Below are positions 27,191-35,739 of a stretch of 63,336 nucleotides of DNA, one piece after another. Within the stretch, counting starts at the first letter, position 1, and every line of letters begins with the position of its first letter. This DNA is from Halobacteriales archaeon QS_9_68_17 (GTDB lineage: Archaea; Halobacteriota; Halobacteria; Halobacteriales; Natronoarchaeaceae): contig PXSA01000037.1 in the NCBI GenBank assembly GCA_003023565.1, forward strand, positions 196,371 to 259,706, written 5' to 3'. Position numbers and translations under genes: made by a program. The notes beneath the pieces are model-generated. The model made no database searches and was not told where the DNA came from. It worked only from the letters and a program-made list of their open reading frames with translations.

Positions 27191-28244
27191 CGAGGACGGA
27201 GCGGATGCGGAGTCCTCGGAGAAGCGAGCGGGGAGTGGAACGACCCGCGAGGACGAAGCGAATGCGGAGTCCTCGGAGAAGCGAGCGGGGAGCGGGGAGC
27301 GCGAGGCGTCCCCCGAGAGCGACGGCGGCATCCCGCTGGACATCGCGGGCCACGAGGACCGCGAGTCGCCCGGGACCGACGAGGCCTCGATCCCCGGCAG
27401 GAACGCCGACGACCCCGCCGCCGTCGACGACCTCGTCCCCGAGGACGAGACCGGGGAGGACGAGGTCGAACCCGTCGAACTCCTCGTCCAGCTCGCGAAG
27501 GAGGGCGAGATAGACCCGTGGGACATCGACATCGTCGCGGTGACCGACACGTTCCTCGACCGACTGGACGAGGTGGACCTGCGGACCTCCGGCCGGGCGC
27601 TGTTCTACGCGAGCGTCCTCCTGCGGATGAAGGGGGACGGGCTGCTCAGCGGGGACGAACCGGAGGACGAGGAGCCCACGCCGTGGGAGGAGCCGTTCGA
27701 CGACGGGGTGCAGGCCCCGCCGCCGGACCACGACCCCGTCGAGGGGTTAGAGCGGGAGATGGAGCGCCGCCTCGACCGCAAGCAGGCCCGCGGGACGCCG
27801 GAGACGCTGGACGAACTCATCCGGGAGCTCCGCGAGGCCGAGCGGGAGTCGTGGTGGAAGGAGTCGCGGTCGTACGACACCAGCGACTCGCCGGCCGGGT
27901 TCCAGCGCGGGACCCAGACCCTCGATTACCGCTCGGGCGACGACATGCGCGTCGACGACGAGCCGACGCAGGACGAGGTGACGAGCAACACCCACGAGGA
28001 GGACATCGAGACGATCATCGAGGACGTGTTCGCGACGCTGTCGGACCACTACGACGCCGGGCGCGACGAGGTGCTGTACGCGGAGATAGCGGACGCGGGC
28101 GGGTCGAAGGTCCGGACGTACCTCGCCCTGCTGTTCCTCTCGAACCGGGGCCGGATCCGCCTCCAGCAGGACGAACTGTTCGGCGACCTCTGGGTGCAGC
28201 ATCCGAACGCGGCGACGGGGTCCGACGAAGCGGTCGCCGACTGA
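27183..28244 (+). CDS. scpA: segregation and condensation protein A
   Basis: This is 353 residues from ATG at 27183, overlapping the smc stop by 8 bases. The N-terminal 80 residues are acidic and repetitive: a 19-residue unit containing AESSEKRAGSG occurs twice. The kleisin domain follows: PVELLVQLAKEGEIDPWDI, DTFLDRLDEVDL, and FYASVLLRMKGDGLL (residues about 100-155). The C-terminal winged helix (about 275-345; FATLSDHYDAGRDEVLYAEI) would contact the SMC head. It bridges SMC heads in the condensin complex. Other possible starts upstream are less well placed. Confidence 0.92.
   Translation: MTSEDGADAESSEKRAGSGTTREDEANAESSEKRAGSGEREASPESDGGIPLDIAGHEDRESPGTDEASIPGRNADDPAAVDDLVPEDETGEDEVEPVELLVQLAKEGEIDPWDIDIVAVTDTFLDRLDEVDLRTSGRALFYASVLLRMKGDGLLSGDEPEDEEPTPWEEPFDDGVQAPPPDHDPVEGLEREMERRLDRKQARGTPETLDELIRELREAERESWWKESRSYDTSDSPAGFQRGTQTLDYRSGDDMRVDDEPTQDEVTSNTHEEDIETIIEDVFATLSDHYDAGRDEVLYAEIADAGGSKVRTYLALLFLSNRGRIRLQQDELFGDLWVQHPNAATGSDEAVAD
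27192..27293 (+). repeat. two-copy 57-base direct repeat inside scpA
   Basis: Copies start at 27192 and 27249, a period of exactly 57 bases (19 codons), each about 45 bases long and nearly identical. Each contains the inverted pair GAGGAC and GTCCTC, so it may fold into a hairpin. The reading frame is kept. The repeat lies in the non-conserved acidic N-terminus. Confidence 0.8.
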
Positions 28245-28313
28245 GCGTTGCTCCGCCCGCCCTTGTTATTTGTTACCACAACACTGATAGCGGTGCGGCT
28301 CGTAGGCGGGAGC

Positions 28314-28433
28314 ATGACTCCCACGAAAATCCGTGAACGACTCGCCGAGTCCGAGGGGACCGTCGACCCCGAGGAGTACATATCGGCGCTGGAATACGTC
28401 CGAGGAAGCCCGAGACCGCGACGGGAAGAGTAA
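28314..28433 (+). CDS. hypothetical 39-residue protein downstream of scpA
   Basis: ATG at 28314 opens MTPTKIRERLAESEGTVDPE and continues to TAA at 28433. The composition is acidic then arginine-rich, with haloarchaeal codon bias. It is too short to classify. It may be the last gene of the smc-scpA operon, 69 bases after scpA. Confidence 0.4.
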   Translation: MTPTKIRERLAESEGTVDPEEYISALEYVRGSPRPRREE

Positions 28434-28525
28434 GCGGTCGTCAGTCGCGGCCGCCGCGCGGGAAGCGCGTGGACAGTCGACGCTTTCTACCCGGTTCACG
28501 GCCGACTCCCGGACGGAGGCGAACT

Positions 28526-29106
28526 ATGACAGATCCACCCGACAGAGACACGACGGCCCACACGACCGGAACGGACGACCGAGTGGCCACTGACGACCGG
28601 GCGGCCGCGAGGACAGGCGGACCGTCGACCTGCGCGGGTCGGAACTGCTGGCGGGACTCGCGTCCCTGGTCGGCGCGTGGGTCGCCGTCTCGCCGTTCGT
28701 GTACGGCGGCCTCGGCGGCGGCACACAACTCGACGCGGCCGGATGGAACGACGTGATCGTCGGCGCAACGATGTTCCTCGTCGCCGGCTACGACTTTTAT
28801 CGGATGTCGAAGGGGCTGAACGTGAGCGGGGCGGCGGGCCTCGTCACGCTGTTAGGGGTGTGGCTCGTGGTCGCGCCCTTCGCCGTGTTCGACATGGGGA
28901 CTGAGGGGCTGCTGTGGAGCACGGCCGCGAGCGGCCTGATCGCCGCGTCGACCGGCGCGTACAAGGGTCGGAGGCCCGCGAGAGAACGACGGCGGCACGG
29001 ACGGCCTGATCTAGCGGCGGGTCGTTCGCTGGCGACCACGCCTTTTCGACGCGCATCGCGGCGACGTGATACTGCGTCGCGATCACGGCGAACGCGACGA
29101 GGCTGA
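28526..29106 (+). pseudogene. SPW-repeat membrane protein, frameshifted near the N-terminus
   Basis: ATG at 28526 opens a Thr/Asp-rich N-terminus (MTDPPDRDTTAHTTGTDD) typical of haloarchaeal SPW proteins. Between about 28590 and 28624 the frame shifts, and the next frame carries GSELLAGLASLVGAWVAVSP, WNDVIVGATMFLVAGYDFYRM, and WLVVAPFAVFDMGTEGLLWS: four membrane segments with two SPW motifs. No good start exists in the second frame before GTG at 28699, which would lose the first segment. The C-terminus beyond about 28970 also looks out of phase. The function of the family is unknown. Confidence 0.6.
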
Positions 29107-29248
29107 GGGCGAACGGGCTCGGGATCAGGACGGATACGCCGTGGACGAACGCGTCGAGTACCTGCGCTACGGCGACGGGCGCAACGGAGTAGAGGAGGGC
29201 GCGACCCGGGTGGGTGCGGGCCAGGGTTAAGACGTCGGTTCGGATCAT
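28844..29248 (-). CDS. hypothetical membrane protein, antisense-overlapping the SPW gene
   Basis: A 134-residue frame from ATG at 29248 begins MIRTDVLTLARTHPGRALLY. It has two hydrophobic stretches (VAPVAVAQVLDAFVHGVSVLI and FALSLVAFAVIATQYHVAAM, residues about 22-65). After about residue 90 it runs antisense to the SPW coding region and becomes Arg/Ser-rich, so the natural protein may end earlier or be frame-broken. I do not recognise the family. Confidence 0.4.
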   Translation of the reverse strand: MIRTDVLTLARTHPGRALLYSVAPVAVAQVLDAFVHGVSVLIPSPFALSLVAFAVIATQYHVAAMRVEKAWSPANDPPLDQAVRAAVVLSRASDPCTRRSTRRSGRSRPCSTAAPQSPCRTRRRARPRATPLTA

Positions 29249-29416
29249 GGCAAGCGGGTCTTTCCTGCACCTGCGGGAGTATCGGTTGAGCCTTCTGGTC
29301 CGGCAGGTTCCGCCGGAGCGGTCGTTTCAGCTCTCGGACGGACCGCTGTAAGTCGTTTCCGGCGCGACCGCGAACGGTGTGCGGTTGCTACCGGTAAACG
29401 GTTACAGCAGACCGTA

Positions 29417-30262
29417 TCAGACGTACTCGTCGACCAGCAGTTCCACCTGCGCCAGCGTCTCCTCGGGGACCGCCTCGGTCGGCGTGTTGATCGACCCCTC
29501 GAGCGCCGTCCCGCAGTCGCAGTCGCGCTCGTCGGGCATCTCGCGGACGGCGCGCTCGACGACCTCCTTGATCGCCGTCTCATTGGCGGCGGCGTTTTCG
29601 AGCACTTCCTCCAGCGTCACCTCGCTGTCCTCCTTCCAGACGTCGTAGTCGGTGACCCCGGTGACGGTGGCGTAGCACATCTCCGCCTCGCGGGCGAGTT
29701 TCGCCTCCGGGATAGCGGTCATGCCGATGACGTCCCAGTCCTGCGCGCGGTAGAACTCGCTCTCGGCCCGCGTCGAGTACTGCGGCCCCTCGATGCAGAC
29801 GTAGGTGCCGCCGACGTCGCTCTCGGCGTCGGCCGCGTCGGCCGACTCGGCGAGGTGGTCGACCATGTGCGGGCAGTACGGTTCCGCGAAGGGCATGTGC
29901 GCGACCATCCCCTCGCCGAAGAACGTCGGGGTACGGTGCTTCGTGCGGTCGAAGGTCTGGTCCGGGATCACGAGCGTCCGCGGCGGGAGGTCCTCGCGGA
30001 GGCTCCCGACCGCGTTGCTTGCGAGGACCCGCTCGACGCCGAGTTGCTTCAGCGCGTGCACGTTCGCGCGGTACGGCGTCCCCGTCGGGGAGTACTGGTG
30101 GTCGCGGCCGTGTCGCGGGAGGAAAGCTACCTCGCGCCCGGCGAGTTCGCCGACCGTGACCGGCGCGCTCGGATCGCCGAACGGGGTCGTCACGTCTTCC
30201 TCGCGGACGTTCTCGAGCGGCAGCGCGTCGTAGATCCCGGAACCACCGATGAAGCCGATCAT
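29417..30262 (-). CDS. mtnP: S-methyl-5'-thioadenosine phosphorylase
   Basis: This 281-residue protein of the purine nucleoside phosphorylase superfamily starts with ATG at 30262 (MIGFIGGSGIYDALPLENV). Family points are FLPRHGRDHQYSPTGTPYRAN, LASNAVGSLREDLPPRTLVIPDQ, CIEGPQYSTRAESE, and GMTAIPEAKLAREAEMCYA. The enzyme cleaves methylthioadenosine with phosphate, salvaging adenine and the methylthioribose part. The C-terminus contains a CDCG cysteine group. It follows a phosphoribosyltransferase gene on the same strand by 37 bases, but has its own TATA box. The two together suggest purine salvage. Confidence 0.94.
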   Translation of the reverse strand: MIGFIGGSGIYDALPLENVREEDVTTPFGDPSAPVTVGELAGREVAFLPRHGRDHQYSPTGTPYRANVHALKQLGVERVLASNAVGSLREDLPPRTLVIPDQTFDRTKHRTPTFFGEGMVAHMPFAEPYCPHMVDHLAESADAADAESDVGGTYVCIEGPQYSTRAESEFYRAQDWDVIGMTAIPEAKLAREAEMCYATVTGVTDYDVWKEDSEVTLEEVLENAAANETAIKEVVERAVREMPDERDCDCGTALEGSINTPTEAVPEETLAQVELLVDEYV

Positions 30263-30282
30263 GGCTCGGTCTGCGGCCCGGG

Positions 30283-30293
30283 CCTATAAAAAC
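30283..30293 (-). promoter_or_regulatory. TATA box of mtnP
   Basis: The reverse-strand motif GTTTTTATAGG is centred about 26 bases before the ATG at 30262. This supports a leaderless transcript independent of the upstream phosphoribosyltransferase. Confidence 0.55.
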
Positions 30294-30299
30294 GGGTCG

Positions 30300-30992
30300 T
30301 TACTCCGCCAGCGTCCAAGCACCGTCCTCGCCGGCGATCACGTCGCGGCGCTCCATCTCTTCTACCACCTCGTCGAGGCGGTTCGGCTGTGCGATCTCCA
30401 TCTCGATGCGCTGGATGTCGTGGAACTCGGCGAGGTAGCGGCGCAGGTCCTCCCGGTCGAACGTCCCCTCGTCGGCCTGCTCCATGACGCCGCCGACGAG
30501 GTCGACCATGTCTTCGATGAAGTTCCACGGATAGACGACCCACGTCCACTCCTCTAAGCGCTCGCCGACGTAGTCGGGGTCGAACTCGCTGGACTGGAGC
30601 AGTTGGAGCGTCGCGGTCCGTACCTGACCGGGGTCGCGCTCGTTGACGTACTCGTAGGCGCGTTCGATCGATCCGCCGGTGTCGGCGATGTCGTCGGTGA
30701 TGAGCACGTCTTTCCCCTCGACGCTGCCCTCGGGCATCGGGTAGCGGACCTGCGGTTCGTCGGCCTTCTCGGCGGTGCCGACGTAGTGCTCCATCTTCAG
30801 GCTGGTCAGGTCGTCCAGTCCGAGAAAGTCGCAGATGCACCGCCCGGCGAACCAGCCGCCGCGCGCGAGCGCGACGATCACGTCCGGCTCGAAGTCGTCG
30901 TCCCGAACCTCGATGCTCACGTCTCGACAGAGGCCGTAGATGTACTCCCAGTTGGTGATAGTGCAGTCGAAATCGTCCGGAAGATCGCTCAT
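30300..30992 (-). CDS. purine phosphoribosyltransferase with C-terminal helical extension
   Basis: This is 230 residues. Type I phosphoribosyltransferase core: VIVALARGGWFAGRCICDFL (PPi loop region, residues about 38-58) and the PRPP-binding signature DVLITDDIADTGGSIE (about 93-108). The C-terminal 80 residues (EGTFDREDLRRYLAEFH onward) look like a winged-helix-like extension seen in haloarchaeal Gpt/Hpt-type proteins. It probably transfers PRPP onto hypoxanthine, xanthine or guanine; the exact base is not readable. It is upstream of mtnP, consistent with purine salvage. Confidence 0.87.
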   Translation of the reverse strand: MSDLPDDFDCTITNWEYIYGLCRDVSIEVRDDDFEPDVIVALARGGWFAGRCICDFLGLDDLTSLKMEHYVGTAEKADEPQVRYPMPEGSVEGKDVLITDDIADTGGSIERAYEYVNERDPGQVRTATLQLLQSSEFDPDYVGERLEEWTWVVYPWNFIEDMVDLVGGVMEQADEGTFDREDLRRYLAEFHDIQRIEMEIAQPNRLDEVVEEMERRDVIAGEDGAWTLAE

Positions 30993-31142
30993 GGCGGTGG
31001 ATCGCGGCCGTCGGTACTTAACGGTTTACAGGCCCGGCGCTCAGGGAGCGACGCGGCCATCGCGACACCGGGGAACTCCGCATATGACCGTTCTGTGATG
31101 GTAAGCAAGCGATTTTTGGCCGTCGGTGTCCGGTACCGATAC

Positions 31143-32822
31143 ATGGAACCGCGGGAGCGAGGGGCCGATGGCGACCGCGACCCGGAGCGACGCGTCGGTG
31201 ACCTCGTCCGCGTCCTCTACGTCGGGACCGGCGGCGACCCCGTCTCCGCTGCCCTCGAACGCGGTCACGGCGGCCTGTCGGTGGAGACGGCGTCGGACCC
31301 CGAGTCCGCGCTCGTCCGGATAGAGTCCGACGAGGTCGACTGCGTGGTCACCGACGGCAGGTCCGGCGAGCGCGACGGCGGGACCGTTCTCGACGAGGTG
31401 CGTCGGTCCCACCCGGACCTCCCGGTGGTCGTCTACGCCGGCGACCCGTGCGAGGAGTTCGTCGGCGAGGCGCTCTCGGCCGGCGCGACCGACGTCGTCC
31501 GCAGGCCGCCCGACACGGAGGAACACGCGCTCCTCGCTCACCGAATAGACGCCGCGGTCGAGTCCGGCGGCGGCGCGGACTGCGACGACGCGGCCGCCAC
31601 GGAGGAGACGCTCAGAGAGCGGGAACGGTACATCCGCGAGCTGCACGCGATCACGTCGAACGCGGAGACGTCGTTCGACGAGAAGGTCCGGCGGTTGCTG
31701 CAGATGGGCTGTGAGCGACTGGATCTCGACTTCGGCTTCCTCATCGAGACCGACGAGGACGAGTTCGAGGTCCACGAGATGTACGGCACGCACGGGGACT
31801 TCCGCCCGGGACTCACCGCGCCGCTGTCGCGGACGTACTGCAAGTACGTCATCGGCTCGGACGGCGTCTTCGCCCTCCGAGACGCCATGGAGGAGGGGTA
31901 CGCCGACGACCCGGCGGGCGAGAGCGGCATCGTCTGCTATCTCGGGTCCGAGGTCACCGTCGGTGACGAGGTGTTCGGGACGTTCTGTCTCGCGACCACG
32001 TCGCCGCGGGACGAACCGTTCACCGACGCGGAGGTGACGTACGTCGAGTTGATGGCCGAGTGGGTCAGCTACGGGCTCGAACGCCGGCGCGCGGAAACGG
32101 AGCTCGCGGAGACGGTCGACCGCCTCGAACGGTCCAACGACGAACTGGAGCGGTTCGCCTACGTCGCGTCGCACGACCTGCAGGAGCCGCTCCGGATGGT
32201 GTCTTCCTACCTGCGGCTTCTCGAAGACCGGTACGCGGACGAACTCGACGGGGACGCCGAGGAGTTCATCGCGTTCGCCGTCGACGGCGCGGAGCGGATG
32301 CGGGACATGATCCAGGGCCTGCTGGAGTACTCCCGGGTGGACACCCACGGCGGCACGTTCGAACCGACCGACTGCGAGGCCGTCGTCGACGAAGCGACGG
32401 CGAACCTCCGGGTGGCGATCGAAGAGAGCGACGCCGAGTTGACCGTCGAATCGCTCCCGACAGTCGTCGCCGACGAGACCCAGCTGGTCCAGCTGTTCCA
32501 GAACCTCGTCGGCAACGCCGTCGAACACGGCGGCGACTCGCCGCCGCGGATCCGCGTCGCAGCGGAGCGGGACGACGGCGAGTGGGCGTTCTCGGTCATC
32601 GACGACGGGGTGGGGATCGACCCGGACGACGCCGGCCACGTCTTCGAGATGTTCAACGACCTCGACGGGGGAGGGGAGACGGGAACGGGGATCGGCCTCG
32701 CGATATGTGAGAAGATCGTAGAGCGCCACGACGGCCGCATCTGGGTGGAGTCCGACCCCGGCGAGGGTGCCACGTTCCGCTTCACGATACCCGACCGCGA
32801 CGGGACCGTGTCCCCGACCTGA
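31143..32822 (+). CDS. sensor histidine kinase (receiver-like, GAF, HisKA, HATPase)
   Basis: This is 559 residues from ATG at 31143. Order: an N-terminal receiver-like domain (about 23-135; VRVLYVGTGGD, then DCVVTDGRSGERDGGTVL), a GAF domain (about 165-320), a coiled linker (RRRAETELAETVDRLERSN), HisKA with the phosphorylatable His in FAYVASHDLQEPLRMVSS (about 340), and an HATPase domain with NLVGNAVEHGG (N box), VIDDGVGIDPDD (G1) and GTGIGLAICEKI (G2). It is a soluble kinase with no membrane segments. The cognate regulator is not in this window. Confidence 0.93.
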   Translation: MEPRERGADGDRDPERRVGDLVRVLYVGTGGDPVSAALERGHGGLSVETASDPESALVRIESDEVDCVVTDGRSGERDGGTVLDEVRRSHPDLPVVVYAGDPCEEFVGEALSAGATDVVRRPPDTEEHALLAHRIDAAVESGGGADCDDAAATEETLRERERYIRELHAITSNAETSFDEKVRRLLQMGCERLDLDFGFLIETDEDEFEVHEMYGTHGDFRPGLTAPLSRTYCKYVIGSDGVFALRDAMEEGYADDPAGESGIVCYLGSEVTVGDEVFGTFCLATTSPRDEPFTDAEVTYVELMAEWVSYGLERRRAETELAETVDRLERSNDELERFAYVASHDLQEPLRMVSSYLRLLEDRYADELDGDAEEFIAFAVDGAERMRDMIQGLLEYSRVDTHGGTFEPTDCEAVVDEATANLRVAIEESDAELTVESLPTVVADETQLVQLFQNLVGNAVEHGGDSPPRIRVAAERDDGEWAFSVIDDGVGIDPDDAGHVFEMFNDLDGGGETGTGIGLAICEKIVERHDGRIWVESDPGEGATFRFTIPDRDGTVSPT

Positions 32823-32870
32823 CCCGGGGAACATCCGAGCGTTTACGTGAACTCCCCCGTTCGCTCCTGC

Positions 32871-33692
32871 ATGGTCAGACAGGTCCGTACCGCCCTCGTG
32901 GACGCGTTCACCGACGAACCGCTCTCGGGCAACGCCGCGGGCGTCGTCCCGGACGCGGACGGCCTCTCGGCGGCCCAGATGCAGGCGGTCGCCCGCGAAC
33001 TCGCCGTCAGCGAGACGGCGTTTCTCCTGCCGAGCGGCCCGGCCGACCGCAAGGTGCGGTACTTCACGCCGACGCAGGAGGTCGAACTGTGCGGTCACGC
33101 CACGGTCGCCGCCCACGCGTTCCTCCGGGAGGACGGCGCGATCGGGGTGGGCGAGCACACGCTCGACACTGACGTGGGCGTACTCGACATCGACGTCGAG
33201 GACGGCGGTACCGTCTGGATGACGCAGGACGACCCCACCGTCCGGCGGATCGACGTGGAGTACGAGCGGCTCTTCCTGACGGTGCCGGTCAACTTCCTCG
33301 AACACGTCGGGAACGCGGACCCGGACCTCGCCGCCGTCGAAGCGCTCTGCGACGAGGTCGACGCCACCGGTCTCTACCTGTTCACGTTCGACGCGCTGGA
33401 CGGCGACGCGACGCTTCACGCGCGCATGTTCGCCCCCGGCGCGGGCGTCCCCGAGGACCCGGTCACGGGCACGGCGAGCGGGGCGGCCGGCGCGTACCTC
33501 CGCGAGGTGAGCGCGTTCGACGGCGAACTCCCCGACGAGATGGTGTTCGAGCAGGGACACTACCTCGACCGCCCCGGGCGAGTGCGGGTCCGCGTCGGCG
33601 AATCCGTGCGCGTCGGCGGCGACGGCGTCGTCGCGCTCGACGGGACGCTGTCGGTACCGGCGGACGACGAGGACGGGATCCTGGAGGCTTAG
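32871..33692 (+). CDS. PhzF-family isomerase/epimerase-like protein, apparently shortened
   Basis: This is 273 residues from ATG at 32871 (MVRQVRTALVDAFTDEPLSG). DAP-epimerase fold of the PhzF family: VDAFTDEPLSGNAAGVV, SETAFLLP with the family's catalytic Glu position, VELCGHATVAAHAFL, and FAPGAGVPEDPVTGTASG. Compared with the family as I remember it, roughly 25-30 residues appear to be missing in the middle (DVEYERLFLTVPVNFLEHV), an in-frame loss. The last 44 codons plus 76 bases downstream are duplicated at 35195-35405. The substrate is unknown. Confidence 0.85.
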   Translation: MVRQVRTALVDAFTDEPLSGNAAGVVPDADGLSAAQMQAVARELAVSETAFLLPSGPADRKVRYFTPTQEVELCGHATVAAHAFLREDGAIGVGEHTLDTDVGVLDIDVEDGGTVWMTQDDPTVRRIDVEYERLFLTVPVNFLEHVGNADPDLAAVEALCDEVDATGLYLFTFDALDGDATLHARMFAPGAGVPEDPVTGTASGAAGAYLREVSAFDGELPDEMVFEQGHYLDRPGRVRVRVGESVRVGGDGVVALDGTLSVPADDEDGILEA

Positions 33693-33768
33693 TACCAGTT
33701 GGTGGCACGGGTTCCCCGTTCGGATCCACTCCGGAAGTGAGCCGCCAGTTCCGGTACGTGCGTGTGCG
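33558..33768 (+). repeat. left repeat R1, copy a (phzF 3' end and downstream)
   Basis: This 211-base segment covers the final phzF codons and about 76 bases after the stop. It aligns without gaps to 35195-35405 with only about half a dozen differences. It marks the left side of cargo 1 (the MFS gene). Confidence 0.92.
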
Positions 33769-33875
33769 AATCGACTGGTCTCCGGAAGTCAGGCATTCAG
33801 TAAAAACACATAATGTTTCGTCGAAAAAACCGGAAACGCCGGCTACCCATTAGTCGTGACAGACGATCCCCATCG

Positions 33876-35069
33876 ATGAATCTATCTACCCACTGGCGGT
33901 ACCGGTCGACAGTTCTCGGACTATGTATGGCGGTTTACTTCGGATCGCGGGTCGGGCAAGTCACCCTGAGTACGCTCGGATCAGACATCGTAGCGTCGCT
34001 GGATATCACGATGAGTCTGTTCGGACTGGCGTTTACAGGACTTTCCCTTATGTCGGCGTTCGCACAACTCCCCAGCGGCGTGCTGAGTGACCGCTACGGT
34101 GAGCGGATACTCATTCTCGGCGCTGTTGTCCTAACTTGCGTTAGTACACTTCTGCTGGCGCTCGCACCCACCTATGTCGTATTCCTGCTGTTGATGGTGA
34201 TCGTGGGTATAGGCAGCGGCCTGTATTACAGCCCGTCGACCGCTCTCCTCGATAAAGTGTATAACCGAACAGGTCAGGTGATAGGAACCTACCGTATTAG
34301 TGGACAACTTGCAGGCGTAGTCGGGCCGGTCGTCGTTGGAACACTGAACCACCAGTACGGGTGGCGGGTCGCGCTGTTTGCTACTGGGCTTCTACTCGTT
34401 CCGGTTCTCGGTGGCGTATGGGCCTTCATGCGGCCCACGACGCCAAACAATCCCGATACGCCGATTCGTACGCACTCCTCTCCTTATCGGCTTCTCGATA
34501 TCGTGTCGCGCCCAAGGCTCGCAGGCACGACAGTGCTTGCTGGGACGATTCAGTTCGTCGAAGTTGCGGCGTTTACGTTTATCCCGACCATCCTTCAACA
34601 ACATCACGGACTCTCGACATCTGCGGCAGGCAGTTTGTACGCCGTGTATTTCGCGACTGTCTCGGTTCTCCAGCCCGTTTCGGGATGGCTCTCGGATCAT
34701 CTTGGCCGCGACTCGGTCGTCGTGATACTGCTCCTGGCAGGGATCGGGGGCTTTGGTCTGTTAACGCGACAGATCCGCCTGCCAATGTTGACGCTGGCCG
34801 TCGTCCTCGCAGGCGTCTCGATGACATGGGGGGCCCCTGTCCAATCCCGCTTCATAGATGCGCTCAAAGAGACGGAGCGAGGCGTCGGTTTCGGTCTCGT
34901 TCGAACGCTGTACCTGCTCGTCGGTGCACTCGGAGGCTACGTCGTCGGCAATCTCGTCACGGAAGCGGGGTGGGTCGTCGCCTTCGGGACGCTGGCGTTA
35001 TTACTGGGACTCTGTCTCGTGGGAATGACGGCGAGCCGAATCGTCCACCCGTTCACCGCTGACCGATAG
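33876..35069 (+). CDS. MFS transporter (cargo of the first repeat-bounded segment)
   Basis: This is 397 residues from ATG at 33876; an upstream ATG at 33813 would add a basic stretch unlike the family. There are about 12 hydrophobic helices. The MFS loop 2-3 motif is visible as GVLSDRYGERILILG (about residue 70), and a second copy as GWLSDHLGRDSVVVIL after helix 8. The substrate is unknown. Base composition and codon use are visibly less GC-rich than in neighbours (many A/T third positions), a sign of transfer. It lies between repeat R1a and repeat R2a. Confidence 0.9.
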   Translation: MNLSTHWRYRSTVLGLCMAVYFGSRVGQVTLSTLGSDIVASLDITMSLFGLAFTGLSLMSAFAQLPSGVLSDRYGERILILGAVVLTCVSTLLLALAPTYVVFLLLMVIVGIGSGLYYSPSTALLDKVYNRTGQVIGTYRISGQLAGVVGPVVVGTLNHQYGWRVALFATGLLLVPVLGGVWAFMRPTTPNNPDTPIRTHSSPYRLLDIVSRPRLAGTTVLAGTIQFVEVAAFTFIPTILQQHHGLSTSAAGSLYAVYFATVSVLQPVSGWLSDHLGRDSVVVILLLAGIGGFGLLTRQIRLPMLTLAVVLAGVSMTWGAPVQSRFIDALKETERGVGFGLVRTLYLLVGALGGYVVGNLVTEAGWVVAFGTLALLLGLCLVGMTASRIVHPFTADR

Positions 35070-35080
35070 GTGAGCCCTCC

Positions 35081-35196
35081 GTATGCAGCAGCCGGTTTCT
35101 GATAGAACCTGTATAGGTAAGATCGGTCCGCGCTGAATACAACATGCGTGCTGCGCACGGTTTTCGCGCGTCACTCCGAACCGAGGATCCGCAGCA
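35081..35196 (+). repeat. right repeat R2, copy a
   Basis: This 116-base segment aligns ungapped to 36135-36250 with about seven differences. It ends exactly where R1b begins (shared CA at 35195-35196). It contains imperfect palindromes near its left end. No coding potential is evident. Confidence 0.9.
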
Positions 35197-35405
35197 CTAC
35201 CTCGACCGCCCCGGGCGAGTGCGGGTCCGTGTCGGCGAATCCGTGCGCGTCGGCGGCGACGGCGTCGTCGCGCTCGACGGGACGCTGTCGGTACCGGCGG
35301 ACGACGAGGACGGGATCCTGGAGGCCTAGTACCAGTTGATGGCACGGGTTCCCCGTTCGGATCCACTCCGGAAGTGAGCCGCCAGTTCCGGTACGTCCGT
35401 GCGCG
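35195..35405 (+). repeat. left repeat R1, copy b, carrying a phzF 3' fragment
   Basis: This is a second copy of the 211-base R1 segment. Its first 135 bases encode the last 44 residues of PhzF (HYLDRPGRVRVRVGESVRVG onward) and the stop at 35327-35329, without a start codon of its own. It forms the left side of cargo 2 (the toxin-antitoxin pair). Confidence 0.92.
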
Positions 35406-35430
35406 TATTGATCGGGATTGGATGCTGGAA

Positions 35431-35439
35431 AGATATAAC
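35431..35439 (+). promoter_or_regulatory. TATA box of the DUF433/DUF5615 pair
   Basis: AGATATAAC is centred about 28 bases before the ATG at 35464, just inside the right edge of R1b. It gives cargo 2 its own leaderless promoter. Confidence 0.55.
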
Positions 35440-35463
35440 CGATTCAGGGGCCTACTAACCCAT

Positions 35464-35739
35464 ATGACGATCACCCGCGACGAAGATGTACTCGGCGGCG
35501 AGCCACGAATCGACGGCACGCGTATCGGTGTTCGCCACGTGGCCGCACGGGTGGTTGACAGCGGGCGATCCCCCGCTCACGTCGCAGATCAGTTTGACGC
35601 CTCCCTTGCAGACGTGTACGAAGCCCTCTCGTACTACTACGCTCACATTGACGAGATGCGTGCCCTCGAAGAAGAAAACGAAGCGGCGTTTGAACACGTT
35701 CGAGAGACATCGCTGAAACCCAAAGAGACTGTGCAGTGA
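35464..35739 (+). CDS. DUF433-family antitoxin
   Basis: This is 91 residues from ATG at 35464. The DUF433 signature is present: an N-terminal ITRDEDVLGGEPRIDGTRIG, then RHVAARVVDSGRSPAHVADQ and SLADVYEALSYYYAH, a small helix-turn-helix-like fold. The C-terminal tail is charged (EEENEAAFEHVRETSLK) and would embrace the toxin. The family is the usual partner of DUF5615 PIN-like toxins, and the next gene overlaps by four bases. It is carried in cargo 2 between R1b and R2b. Confidence 0.9.
   Translation: MTITRDEDVLGGEPRIDGTRIGVRHVAARVVDSGRSPAHVADQFDASLADVYEALSYYYAHIDEMRALEEENEAAFEHVRETSLKPKETVQ

Noticed and set aside
31041..33560. An 839-codon reverse-strand open frame across the histidine kinase and phzF
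   Set aside because: Both genes on the forward strand have clear family motifs; the reverse frame has none.
33558..35405. R1 copies as ends of a composite transposon
   Set aside because: R1 is the 3' end of an ordinary gene, in direct orientation, with no terminal inverted repeats and no transposase in the segment.
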